The notes below the pieces were generated by a model. The model did not search any database and was not told the DNA's origin. It worked only from the letters and a program-made list of their open reading frames with translations. This document shows positions 1 to 8,311 of a stretch of DNA of 64,000 nt, in pieces (the first letter of the stretch is position 1; every line of letters starts with the position of its first letter). Source of the DNA: Burkholderiaceae bacterium (GTDB lineage: Bacteria; Pseudomonadota; Gammaproteobacteria; Burkholderiales; Burkholderiaceae_C); contig JAGOPK010000003.1 of the NCBI GenBank assembly GCA_017992055.1, positions 463,666-527,665 of the forward strand, read 5' to 3'. Both the position numbers and the translations under genes were made by a program.

Positions 1-1090
1 GCGCGCCATGGCACCGGGCGCAGTGCTCGGCATACAGCGTGCGCCCGCGGCCCGCCTGGGCGGCCAGCGCGGCCTCCAGGCTGGCGGTCGGCCGCGACGG
101 CGGTGGGGCCGGCTGGCGTGGTGGCAGGCTGGTCAGGTAGACCGCCGCCGCCTCCAGATCGGCATCGGTCCAGTGCTGGGTGCTGTTGCTCACCACCTCG
201 GCCATCGGTCCGCTGGCCGTGCCGTACCGAGAGCTGCCGTGGCGCAGCAGGTCCACCAGTGCCTGCCGCTGCTGGGCGACGGGCATGTCGGCCGGCGGCG
301 CCAGGTCGGGCGCGAACCAGGCCTGCATCGGCAGGGCGCCGCCGCCCAGGCGTTCGGCCTGCTGCGTGGCGCCCAGGGCATTGCGCGGCGCATGGCAGGC
401 GGCGCAGTGGCCCAGCCCGCGCACCAGGTAGGCGCCACGCTGCCATTGCGGCGAGGGCTGGCCGGGCGGCGTCGGGTCGGCCTCGGCCGCGCTGCCTCCG
501 GGGCGGAAGAACAGCGCCCGCCACACCCACATCGCCGCCTGGGTGTTGAACGGGAAGCGCAGGCCGCTGGCCGGCGCGCTTTGCACCACCGGCGGCAGGC
601 TGCGCAGATAGGCATACAGCGCGTCGCTGTCCTCGCGGCGCACGCGGCTGAACTCGGTGAACGGGAAGGCCGGCGTCAGCAGTCGGCCATCACGCGAGCG
701 GCCCTGGTGCAAGGCCTGCCAGAAGTCGTCGGCCGTCCAGCGCCCCAGTCCGGTGGCCGGGTCGGGGGTCAGGTTGCCGGCATAGACCGTGCCGAAGGGC
801 GTGGCCAGGCCGCGGCCGCCGGCATAGGCCTGGCCGCCGCGTGCGGTGTGGCAGCCGGCGCAGTTGCCCAGGCGCGCCAGATAGGCGCCGCGGGCCACGC
901 TGCTGGCCTGGGGCGGCAGCGCGGCATCGGCCATCTTGGGGGCTTCGGCCGCCGTCGTGTCCGCCACCGGCGGTGTCGCGATGCCGGGCTCGGTGCTGCC
1001 GCAGGGCAGGGCAGGGGCCTGGGCGGCCAGCGCCGGTGTCGGCGTGGCGGTCGGCAGCGGCCGCTGCTGCGCTGGCAGCGGCTGGGCGGC
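1..1090 (-). CDS. Trihaem c-type cytochrome (alcohol dehydrogenase cytochrome-subunit type), partial and frame-shifted
   Basis: The minus-strand frame holding this part runs off the left edge, so the C-terminus is missing. It carries three haem c sites in one frame: CAGCH near 848-862, CAACH near 392-406 and CARCH at 8-22. Between them are motifs typical of the membrane-bound alcohol/gluconate dehydrogenase cytochrome subunit, such as NLTPDPATGLGRW, FPFTEFSRV and FPFNTQAAMW. These proteins are periplasmic electron acceptors for dehydrogenases. This frame has no signal peptide of its own; the first internal ATG is at 934. Its upstream end (LAAAQPLPAQQ) continues exactly where the c4-type frame at 1092-1755 loses sense. 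I therefore read the two as one gene with a frameshift near 1090. The alternative is a separate gene starting at 934, which would lack export. Confidence 0.7.
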
Positions 1091-1755
1091 CGCCAGTCGG
1101 CCACGGCCGCGATCTCGTCCGGTTGCAGCCGCCCGGCCAGCTGCGCCATGCAGTCGGGCGCCCGGGCGCGGCGCACCTGGGTGCGCCAGGCGCCCAGCTG
1201 GGCCACCAGGTAGTCGCGCGGCAGGCCCAGCAGGCCGGGCACGGCCGGTTCCACGCCGCCGAGCGCCTGGCCATGGCAGGCGATGCAGGCCGGCAGGCCG
1301 CGGCCGGCATCGCCGTGCAGCACCAGCCGCTGGCCCAGCGCGCGCGAGGCCACCGTGCCGCGGGCCGGGGCGGGTGGGTCGGGCAGCGGCTGCTGTGCAG
1401 CAAAGTACCGTGCCAGCTCGGCCAGGTGCTCGTCGCTCAGGTGCACCAGCAGGCGGGCCATGGCGTCCTGCTGGCGCTGGCCGTCGCGAAAGGCACGCAG
1501 CTGGGCGGCCAGGTAGGCGGCGGGCTTGCCGGCGATGCGCGGCACATAGCCCAGCGTCGTGGAGCGGCCTTGCGGGCCATGGCAGCCGGTGCAGGCCTGG
1601 GCGCGCTGCGCCGGGCTGTCGGTGATCGGCAGGCTGTTGGCGGTGGCGCCGGCCGCGCCGCCGGCCAGGCCCAGCAGCAGAAGTGGCAGCAGTGGCAGCA
1701 GTGGCAGCAGCACCCGGGCCAGCAGAGCCAGCAGGGCGGGCGGGATCGTGGGCAT
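769..1755 (-). CDS. Dihaem cytochrome c4-type domain with signal peptide; 5' part of a probably frame-shifted multihaem cytochrome
   Basis: An ATG at 1755 opens a strongly hydrophobic leader (LLARVLLPLLPLLPLLLLGLAGG) followed by two cytochrome c folds. The haem sites are CTGCH (1579-1593) and CIACH (1273-1287), with c4-like surroundings (GYVPRIAGKPAAYLAAQL, DEIAAVADW). It is therefore an exported dihaem electron carrier. Real homology stops just after DEIAAVADW near 1090. The rest of the formal frame down to 769 is arginine- and proline-rich noise, and the sense continues in another frame as a trihaem cytochrome. A lost copy of a CTGG repeat (GACTGGCTGG to GACTGG) would explain the shift. The gene is divergent from the MocR-type regulator, about 80 bases away. 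Confidence 0.75.
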   Translation of the reverse strand: MPTIPPALLALLARVLLPLLPLLPLLLLGLAGGAAGATANSLPITDSPAQRAQACTGCHGPQGRSTTLGYVPRIAGKPAAYLAAQLRAFRDGQRQQDAMARLLVHLSDEHLAELARYFAAQQPLPDPPAPARGTVASRALGQRLVLHGDAGRGLPACIACHGQALGGVEPAVPGLLGLPRDYLVAQLGAWRTQVRRARAPDCMAQLAGRLQPDEIAAVADWRPPSRCQRSSGRCRPPRRHRRWPPRPLPCPAAAPSPASRHRRWRTRRRPKPPRWPMPRCRPRPAAWPAAPIWRAWATAPAATPHAAARPMPAAAAWPRPSARSMPAT

Positions 1756-1835
1756 GGCGCGATCATGGCCGGGGTCGGTCTGCTCTGTAAGATCCAGTTG
1801 GCTACAACTTCGACCGGATCAGATGCCGGCAGCAG

Positions 1836-3260
1836 ATGCCCGATCCAGGCACCACCCGCTATGAGCAGCTGGCCGACGAGATGGCCCAGGCCATGCGCGA
1901 CGGCCTGTTGCGCGCTGGCGAGCGCCTGCCGTCGGTGCGCCAGACCTGCCAGCGCCGCGGCATCAGTCCGTCCACCGTGTTCCAGGCCTATGGTCTGCTG
2001 GAGACGCATGGGCTGATCGAGGCGCGGCCCCGCTCGGGCTATTACGTGCGGGCGCAGAAGCGGCCGGCGCGGGCCCTGCCCGAGCCGGCGCCGCCGCGCA
2101 GCGAGGCCACGGCGGTGGCGGTCAGCGCTCTGGCCTTCGAGCTGCTGGAGTCCAGCCGCGACGCGGCCGTCGTGCCGCTGGGCTCGGCCTTTCCGGCGCC
2201 GCATCTGTTTCCGTTCGAGGCCCTGGCCCGCAGCGGTGCCCGGGCCATGCGGCGGCTCAAGCCGGCGCAGATCACCAGTGCCCTCACCGCCGGTGACCCC
2301 GGCCTGCGCCAGGCGCTGCGCCGCCGCTATGCGCTGCAGGGCGTGCCGCTGGCCGAGGACGAACTGGTCATCACCAACGGCGCCATGGAGGCGCTGAACC
2401 TGTGCCTGCAGGCGGTGACCCGCCCCGGCGACGTGGTGGTGGTGGAGAGCCCGACCTTCTATGCCGCGTTGCAGGCGCTGGAGCGCCTGGACCTGAAGGC
2501 GGTGGAGGTGGCCACCGATCCACGCGACGGCGTGGACCTGGCCGCGCTGGCCGAGCTGCTGGCGCGCCAGCCGGTGGCGGCCTGCTGGTTCATGCCCAGC
2601 CTGCAGAACCCGCTGGGCGCGATGATGCCGCCGTCGCGCAGGCAGGCCCTGGTGGCCTTGCTGGCCCGGCATGCCGTGCCGCTGATCGAGGACGATGTCT
2701 ACGGCGAGCTGTATGCCGGCGTGCAGCGGCCGTTGCCGGCCAAGGCCTTCGATCCGGCCGGCGGCGTGCTGCACTGTGCTTCGTTCAGCAAGTGCCTGGC
2801 GCCCGGCTACCGGGTGGGCTGGGCCGCGGCCGGCCGCTACGCGCCGGCGGTGCAGCGGCTGAAGATGATGAGTTCGCTGGCCACCTCGCTGCCGCCGCAG
2901 CTGGCCATTGCCGACTACCTGGCGCAGGGCGGCTACGACCGCCACCTGCGCCAGCTGCGCGCGGCGCTGGCCGCCGAGCAGCAGCGTGCGCGGCGGCTGA
3001 TCGAGCGGCACTTTCCCGCCGGCACCCGGGTCACGCGGCCGGCCGGCGGCTACTTCCTGTGGCTGGAGCTGCCGGTGCGTGTGGACGCGCTGGCGCTGCA
3101 CCACCGTGCCATGGCCCTGGGCATCAGCACGGCGCCCGGCGTGCTGTTCTCGGCTGACCGGCGCTTTGTGCACCACCTGCGGCTGAATGTGGGCCATCCG
3201 GGCGACGCCCGTGTCGACGAGGCCTTGCGTCGGCTGGGCGAGCTGGCTAGCCGGGCATGA
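1836..3260 (+). CDS. MocR-family regulator: GntR winged helix fused to a class I aminotransferase fold
   Basis: The 474-residue protein starts with a GntR winged helix (residues about 8-75; RLPSVRQTCQRRGISPSTV, GLIEARPRSGYYV). An aminotransferase-like domain follows. It includes the PLP lysine motif SFSKCLAPGYRVGW and the cofactor-loop motif LIEDDVYGELY. MocR/PdxR proteins use a PLP adduct or an amino compound as a signal and usually control a neighbouring gene. The divergent cytochrome gene is one candidate target. The 3' end overlaps the convergent ccoG by 14 bases. No substrate can be assigned. Confidence 0.9.
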   Translation: MPDPGTTRYEQLADEMAQAMRDGLLRAGERLPSVRQTCQRRGISPSTVFQAYGLLETHGLIEARPRSGYYVRAQKRPARALPEPAPPRSEATAVAVSALAFELLESSRDAAVVPLGSAFPAPHLFPFEALARSGARAMRRLKPAQITSALTAGDPGLRQALRRRYALQGVPLAEDELVITNGAMEALNLCLQAVTRPGDVVVVESPTFYAALQALERLDLKAVEVATDPRDGVDLAALAELLARQPVAACWFMPSLQNPLGAMMPPSRRQALVALLARHAVPLIEDDVYGELYAGVQRPLPAKAFDPAGGVLHCASFSKCLAPGYRVGWAAAGRYAPAVQRLKMMSSLATSLPPQLAIADYLAQGGYDRHLRQLRAALAAEQQRARRLIERHFPAGTRVTRPAGGYFLWLELPVRVDALALHHRAMALGISTAPGVLFSADRRFVHHLRLNVGHPGDARVDEALRRLGELASRA

Positions 3261-4698
3261 AACTGGCCGCGGTCCGCGCCTGCGTGCCAGCGCCATCGTC
3301 GATCACAAAGCGGATGGGCAGGGCCTGGCCTCGCGGGTGCTGGTGGACCTGCTCGGCCGGCATGCGCACCGTCACCACCCACAGGCTGGCGCCGGCGGCC
3401 TCCACCTGCAGCCGGCCGCGGTGCAACACCTGCAGCGGCCGGGCGTCGGCGCCGTCGCCGATCAGGGCCTGCAGGCGCAGTTCGCGGGGCCGCTGGCTGG
3501 CATTCATCAGTTGCAGGCGGTAGACGTTCTCCACCGCACCGTCGTCCACCAGGCGCGCCATCAGGCCGCGGTCGCGCATGGCATTCAGCCTCAGCTCGGG
3601 ACGCTGGGCCCAGCCCCAGGCCATGGCCCAGGCCAGCAGCAGCAGGCCGCCGCCATAGGCCAGCACACGCGGTCGCTGCAGCGCCTGCCGCCAGCCGCCG
3701 GCTGCAGAGTCGCTCGCATTGCCTGATGGGTTCTGCAGGGCTGCAAAGCGCACCAGGCCGCGGGCGGACCCCAGCTTGTCCATCACCGGGTCGCAGGCGT
3801 CGATGCACAGGCCGCAGCTGATGCAGGCGGCCTGCAGGCCCTGGCGGATGTCGATGCCCACCGGGCAGACCTGCACGCACAGCGTGCAGTCCACGCAGTC
3901 GCCCTGGCCTTTGGCACGGGCCGCGGTGCCGCGTGCGCGTGCGCCCCGCGGCTCGCCCCGGGCCGTGTCATAGGCCACCACCAGGCTGTGCCCGTCCAGC
4001 ATCGAGCCCTGGAAGCGGCCATAAGGACAGGCGTGCTGGCAGACCTTCTCGCGCAGCAGGCCGGCATGCAGATAGGTGGCCGCGGCGTAGAACAGCATCC
4101 AGAACGCCTCCCAGGGGCCGAAGGCCAGCGTGGGCAGGGCCTGGGCCAGGCTGCGTGCCGGCGTGAACCAGGCCACCAGGCTGAAGCCGGTGAGCAGGCT
4201 CAGGCCCAGCCAGGCCGCATGCTTGCCGCCGCGCCGCAGCAGCTTGCGCGCCGACCAGGGCGCGGCGTCCAGGCGCAGCCGCGCCAGGCGGTCGCCCTCG
4301 CTGCGCTGTTCGAGCCACACGAACAGTTCGGTGTAGACCGTCTGCGGGCAGGCGAAGCCGCACCACACCCGGCCCGCCACGGCGGTGGCCGCGAACAGCA
4401 GCAGGGCGCAGAACACCAGCAGCCCGCAGAGGTAGACCAGGTCCTGCGGAAACAGCACCGCGTCGAAGATGAAGAAGCGCCGGGCCTGCAGGTCGAACAG
4501 CACCGCCTGCCGGCCATGCCAGTCCAGCCAGGGCAGGCCGTAGAACAGGGCCTGGGTCAGTCCCACCAGGGCCCAGCGCCAGCGGGCATGGCGGCCGCTG
4601 ACATGGCGGGCCTGGATCTTCGACGCGGCTTCGATGCCGGGATTGCCGGCGCCGCCGGGGACGGGGACCAGCGGGATGACCCGATGGGGGGCGGACAT
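3247..4698 (-). CDS. ccoG: Cytochrome c oxidase accessory protein CcoG (FixG/RdxA family)
   Basis: This is a 483-residue membrane iron-sulfur protein needed for cbb3 oxidase biogenesis, where CcoG acts in copper reduction or handling. Several hydrophobic helices occupy the N-terminal half. They carry CGFACPQTVYTELFVW and CQHACPYGRFQGSM, which are hallmarks of the family. A dicluster ferredoxin segment follows (CVDCTLCVQVCPVGIDI and CISCGLCIDACDPVMDKL). A C-terminal Ig-like FixG domain extends to the end (RLQLMNASQRPRELRL). The gene stands alone, without ccoNOPQ or ccoI in this window. It is convergent with and overlaps the MocR gene. The ATG at 4698 has a GGAG motif nearby. Confidence 0.95.
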   Translation of the reverse strand: MSAPHRVIPLVPVPGGAGNPGIEAASKIQARHVSGRHARWRWALVGLTQALFYGLPWLDWHGRQAVLFDLQARRFFIFDAVLFPQDLVYLCGLLVFCALLLFAATAVAGRVWCGFACPQTVYTELFVWLEQRSEGDRLARLRLDAAPWSARKLLRRGGKHAAWLGLSLLTGFSLVAWFTPARSLAQALPTLAFGPWEAFWMLFYAAATYLHAGLLREKVCQHACPYGRFQGSMLDGHSLVVAYDTARGEPRGARARGTAARAKGQGDCVDCTLCVQVCPVGIDIRQGLQAACISCGLCIDACDPVMDKLGSARGLVRFAALQNPSGNASDSAAGGWRQALQRPRVLAYGGGLLLLAWAMAWGWAQRPELRLNAMRDRGLMARLVDDGAVENVYRLQLMNASQRPRELRLQALIGDGADARPLQVLHRGRLQVEAAGASLWVVTVRMPAEQVHQHPRGQALPIRFVIDDGAGTQARTAASFMPG

Positions 4699-4795
4699 GG
4701 CGTGCTCCTGCAGGGACGGTCGACGGCATCGTCCCAGAGCGCGCGCTGAGCGCCAAGATTCAGAAATAGTTCAAATCGACCGTATCAGTTGGCTC

Positions 4796-5509
4796 TCAGC
4801 CGGCATGGCGCCGGATGGCCGCCAGCGATCCGGCCGAGCTGTGGCGGATCTGGCTGGCCTCGTAGCGGTGCTCGGCACCGACCGGACAGGCCTGCCGGGC
4901 CAGGCAGGCGTAGGCGCAGGCCGAGTCCGGCGCCAGTCGCTGGCGCTGGCAGGCGGCCGGGTCCATGGTCCCCGAATCCAGTGCCCCGGCCGGGCAGGCC
5001 GTGATGCAGGGTTTGGCGGCGCAGCCCGGGCAGGGATGGCCGGCGTCGATCACGGCCGAGGGCGGCAGATCGGTGTCGGCCAGCATCACCACCCGGTAGG
5101 CGAACCAGCTGCCCCAGGTGGCATCCACGCCGATCATGAACGGCGACGCATGGTGCCAGCCAGCCAGCAGGCCCAGCCGCTGCAGTCCGACATGGCGGCC
5201 CTCGGGCAATCCGCCGGGCTGGCCCCTGGGATAGACCACGCGGCAGCGCGCGTCAGGGGCCACCTGGGCCAGCCATTGCCAGGCCGTGTGCACGCTGTAG
5301 TCGTCGATCGGATGGGCTGAGCGCGTCGGTTCGGCCTGTACCCGTTGCCACAGGCGCCGGCCGGCATGGCCCAGCAGGATCAGCTGGGTCTCGTGGGCCT
5401 GGACCGCCAGCGGCTCCAGCAGATCGGCAGGCAGGTCGTGCAGCCGGAACACATGCTGCCGGTTCAGGCCGGCATCGTCCAGCATCGGCTTCAGGGGCAG
5501 CTCGGCCAT
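4796..5509 (-). CDS. 4Fe-4S cluster protein, QueG/ferredoxin-like, function unknown
   Basis: This 237-residue soluble protein has cysteine-rich motifs in its last third: CPGCAAKPCITACPAGAL and then CAYACLARQACPVG. They resemble the two-cluster ferredoxin part of epoxyqueuosine reductase and related reductases. The N-terminal 150 residues lack the cobalamin-binding parts of QueG that I could recognise, so a tRNA role is doubtful. A redox role is likely. It lies in the same orientation as ccoG, about 100 bases upstream. Just upstream of it is the stop of the GntR regulator, also on the minus strand. Confidence 0.7.
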   Translation of the reverse strand: MAELPLKPMLDDAGLNRQHVFRLHDLPADLLEPLAVQAHETQLILLGHAGRRLWQRVQAEPTRSAHPIDDYSVHTAWQWLAQVAPDARCRVVYPRGQPGGLPEGRHVGLQRLGLLAGWHHASPFMIGVDATWGSWFAYRVVMLADTDLPPSAVIDAGHPCPGCAAKPCITACPAGALDSGTMDPAACQRQRLAPDSACAYACLARQACPVGAEHRYEASQIRHSSAGSLAAIRRHAG

Positions 5510-5541
5510 GGGGGTGGTGCGGTGGCGGTCGCGCTGGCGCT

Positions 5542-6225
5542 TCAGATCGACTTCAGCCGCTTCAAATAGGAGTTGCGCGTGCCGGTGACGTGCTGCTGCA
5601 TCAGCTCGCGAAAGCCCGCAAAGTCGCCGGCCTCGAACAGCGCCAGCAGCTGGCTGTGCTGCTCGAAGCCCCGCGCATGCAGCACGTCGCCGGGTGCCGA
5701 CAAATGGGTGCGCAGCGTGGCGATCTTCAGCGCCGCCGTGGCATAGGCGGCCTGCATGTACGGATTGCCGCAGTGCTCGAAGAAGGCCTCGTGCAGCCGC
5801 GTATCGGCGCGGCCGTAACGCACCGCGTCGCGGCCGCTGCGTGCGGCCTCCATCTCGGCAATCGCTGCACGCAGCGCGGCGGCCGTGCCCTGGCGGTCGT
5901 GCTGCCAGGCCAGTTCGGCGGCACTGGGCTCGACCACGCAGCGGAACTGGCAGATGGCCTCGATGTCGGCCTCGCTGGGCTCGAACACATAACTGCCACG
6001 CTGTGGCTTGACCACCACCAGGCCCTGCAGCTGCAGCTGGTTCAGCGCCTCGCGCACCGGCGTGCGGCTGACGCCGAACTGGGCCGCCAGCTGCTCCTCC
6101 GGAATCATCGCGCCGAGCCCGAACTCGCCGTCGATGATGGCCTCGCGCAATCGCTCCGCCACGCGGCTGGCCAGGGACTTCGGCGCATCGAGCTTGAAGC
6201 GGGGAGAGGCGGTTTCCATCGGCAC
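5542..6225 (-). CDS. GntR-family regulator with FCD ligand-binding domain
   Basis: The 227-residue protein has an N-terminal winged helix (residues about 15-80; FGVSRTPVREALNQLQLQGLVVV). An all-helical FCD domain follows (residues about 90-215; LHEAFFEHCGNPYMQ). In this family a metal ion and an organic-acid ligand usually bind the FCD domain. The gene is divergent from the catabolic operon beginning at 6351, with a 125-base shared control region. It is therefore probably the local repressor, released by the pathway substrate or an intermediate. Confidence 0.93.
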   Translation of the reverse strand: MPMETASPRFKLDAPKSLASRVAERLREAIIDGEFGLGAMIPEEQLAAQFGVSRTPVREALNQLQLQGLVVVKPQRGSYVFEPSEADIEAICQFRCVVEPSAAELAWQHDRQGTAAALRAAIAEMEAARSGRDAVRYGRADTRLHEAFFEHCGNPYMQAAYATAALKIATLRTHLSAPGDVLHARGFEQHSQLLALFEAGDFAGFRELMQQHVTGTRNSYLKRLKSI

Positions 6226-6275
6226 AGAGTCTGTCAGATCCGCGGCCTGCCGGTCCGGCAGAGCGACCCCCGGGA

Positions 6276-6312
6276 TACTACCAGTGCTCTAGTACCTTAC
6301 ATACAAGATAAG
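6276..6312. promoter_or_regulatory. Inverted repeats in the divergent control region of the GntR gene and the catabolic operon
   Basis: Two small palindromes sit between the divergent genes: TACTA (6276-6280) with TAGTA (6290-6294), and CTTA (6296-6299) with TAAG (6309-6312). The stretch is locally AT-richer than its surroundings. GntR/FCD regulators bind short palindromes in such positions. Which element is used cannot be decided from the sequence. Confidence 0.35.
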
Positions 6313-6350
6313 CTGGCGGCCACCGTAGCCCTGCGACCGCCTGCCCATCC

Positions 6351-7769
6351 ATGTCCGCCACCGCTTCTTCCTTGCCGACGCCCACCGCTCTGGAACTGCT
6401 GCAGGCCCTGCGCCGCCAGCTGGGCGACAGCGCCGTGCTGATCGGTGACGACGTGCCCGAGCGCAACCGCAACGACTGGAGCAGCCAGCCGCCGACGCGC
6501 CCGCTGGCCGTGGTGCGGCCGCTGGATGCGGCCGGCGTCTCGGCGGCCCTGCGCTGCTGTGCCCAGGCGGGCCTGAAGGCCGTGCCCCAGGGCGGCCTGA
6601 CCGGCCTGTGCGGCGGCGCCCGGCCCGAGGACGGCTGGGTGGCCATCAGCCTGGAGCGCATGGTCGGCGTCGAGGAGATCGACGCCGCCAGCAGCACCAT
6701 GACCGTGCGTGCCGGCACGCCGCTGGAGGCGGTGCAGCGCGCCGCCGACGAGGCCGGCCTGTACTTTGCGCTCGACCTGGGCGCGCGCGGCTCTTGTGCC
6801 ATCGGCGGCAATCTGGGCACCAATGCCGGCGGCAACCGCGTCATCCGCTACGGCATGGCGCGTGAGCTGGTGCTGGGCCTGGAGGTGGTGCTGCCCGATG
6901 GCACGGTGATCACCAGCCTGAACAAGATGCTGAAGAACAACGCCGGCTACGACCTCAAGCATTTGTTCATCGGCAGCGAGGGCACGCTGGGCATCATCAC
7001 CCGCATCGTGCTGCGCCTGCACGCCAAGCCGCGCTGCACGCTGGCTGCGCTGTGCGCGGTCAGCGACTTCGGCCAGGTGGTCGGGCTGCTGCGTGCCGCA
7101 CGCTCGGGCCTGGGCCCGCTGCTGTCGGCCTTCGAGGTGATGTGGCCCGACTACTGGCAGGTGGTGACCGAGCGCGCCAAGGTGCCGGCGGCCGTGGGAT
7201 CGGGCCATGCGCAGTACGTGCTGATCGAGGCCCAGGGCACCGACGAGGCGGTGGACGCGCCGCGCTTCCAGGCCTGGCTGGAAAGCCTGATGGAGCAGGG
7301 CCTGCTGGCCGATGCGGCGGTGGCGCAGAGCCTGGCCGACGTGCAGGGCTTCTGGGCGCTGCGCGACGCCTGCGCCGAGTTCTTCCAGGTCATCGGCCCG
7401 CACATCTCCTTCGATGTCTCGCTGCCGGTGGGCCGCATGGCCGAGTTCGCGGCGCGCTGCAAGCAGGCCCTGAAGGACCAGGCCGGCTGCGAAAGCATCT
7501 ACTACGGCCACATCGGCGACGGCAACCTGCACCTGGTGGCCTGGGCCGACGGCAAGAGCCTGGACCAGCAGCCCAAGGCGGCGATGGACGAGGCCATCTA
7601 CGGCCTGGTGCAGGAGTTTGCCGGCAGCGTCTCGGCCGAGCACGGCATCGGCACGCAGAAGCGCAAATGGCTGGGCCATTCGCGCAGCGAGGCCGAGATC
7701 GCGCTGATGCGCACGCTGAAGGCCGCGCTGGACCCGCAGGGCGTGCTGAACCCCGGCAAGGTGATCTGA
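6351..7769 (+). CDS. FAD-linked oxidase / 2-hydroxy-acid dehydrogenase (GlcD family)
   Basis: The 472-residue protein has an N-terminal FAD_binding_4 (PCMH) domain (residues about 45-190). It contains GGLTGLCGGARP, the flavin-site segment GNLGTNAGGNRVIRYG and the glycine-rich GSEGTLGIITRIVL. A FAD-oxidase C-terminal domain follows, with YYGHIGDGNLHLV and SAEHGIGTQKRKWL. The family oxidises D-2-hydroxy acids such as D-lactate, glycolate and D-2-hydroxyglutarate. It is the first gene of the operon controlled by the divergent GntR gene. Its stop overlaps the start of the TRAP small permease by one base (TGATG), which suggests coupled translation. The substrate is probably the imported hydroxy acid or its product. 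Confidence 0.9.
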   Translation: MSATASSLPTPTALELLQALRRQLGDSAVLIGDDVPERNRNDWSSQPPTRPLAVVRPLDAAGVSAALRCCAQAGLKAVPQGGLTGLCGGARPEDGWVAISLERMVGVEEIDAASSTMTVRAGTPLEAVQRAADEAGLYFALDLGARGSCAIGGNLGTNAGGNRVIRYGMARELVLGLEVVLPDGTVITSLNKMLKNNAGYDLKHLFIGSEGTLGIITRIVLRLHAKPRCTLAALCAVSDFGQVVGLLRAARSGLGPLLSAFEVMWPDYWQVVTERAKVPAAVGSGHAQYVLIEAQGTDEAVDAPRFQAWLESLMEQGLLADAAVAQSLADVQGFWALRDACAEFFQVIGPHISFDVSLPVGRMAEFAARCKQALKDQAGCESIYYGHIGDGNLHLVAWADGKSLDQQPKAAMDEAIYGLVQEFAGSVSAEHGIGTQKRKWLGHSRSEAEIALMRTLKAALDPQGVLNPGKVI

Positions 7770-8311
7770 TGTCGGCCATCGCCACCTGCGTGGACCGCGG
7801 CTTCAAGGCGCTGGAGGCGCTGCTGGCCGCACTGCTGCTGGCCATGGTGCTGATGGTCTTTGGCAACGTGGTGCTGCGCTATGCCTTCAACAGCGGCATC
7901 ACGGTCAGCGAGGAGCTGTCGCGCATCTGCTTCGTCTGGCTGGTGTTCATCGGCGCCGTGGTGGCCATGCGCGAGGGCAGCCATCTGGGCATGGACACGC
8001 TGGTGATGCGCCTGGGCCAGCGCGGCAAGCTGGCCTGCCTGGTGGCCGGCGAGGCCATCGTGCTGGCCTGCTGCGCGATGTTCTTCTGGGGCACCTGGCG
8101 CCAGCACGAGGTGAATGCCACGAATGCCGCGCCGGTCACCGGCCTGTCGATGATCTGGGTCTTCGGCGTCGGCTACGTCACCAGCGGGGGCATTGGCCTG
8201 CTGGCCCTGCACAAGCTGTGGCGCGCCGCCACCGGACGGCTGCGTGACGACGAGCTGGTGATGGTCAGCGACAGCGAAGAAGCCCTGCCGGCCAAGGAGC
8301 AGCGCGCATGA
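7769..8311 (+). CDS. TRAP transporter small permease (DctQ family)
   Basis: The protein has 180 residues and four predicted membrane helices, for example LLAALLLAMVLMVFGNVVLRY near residues 18-38. The family signature is SEELSRICFVWLVFIGAVVAMREGSH, given here in two parts: SEELSRICFVWLVFIG, then VAMREGSHLGMD. With the DctM and DctP genes that follow it forms a tripartite, sodium-driven importer of organic acids. The start codon overlaps the FAD-oxidase stop, and the stop overlaps the DctM start by four bases. Confidence 0.93.
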   Translation: MSAIATCVDRGFKALEALLAALLLAMVLMVFGNVVLRYAFNSGITVSEELSRICFVWLVFIGAVVAMREGSHLGMDTLVMRLGQRGKLACLVAGEAIVLACCAMFFWGTWRQHEVNATNAAPVTGLSMIWVFGVGYVTSGGIGLLALHKLWRAATGRLRDDELVMVSDSEEALPAKEQRA

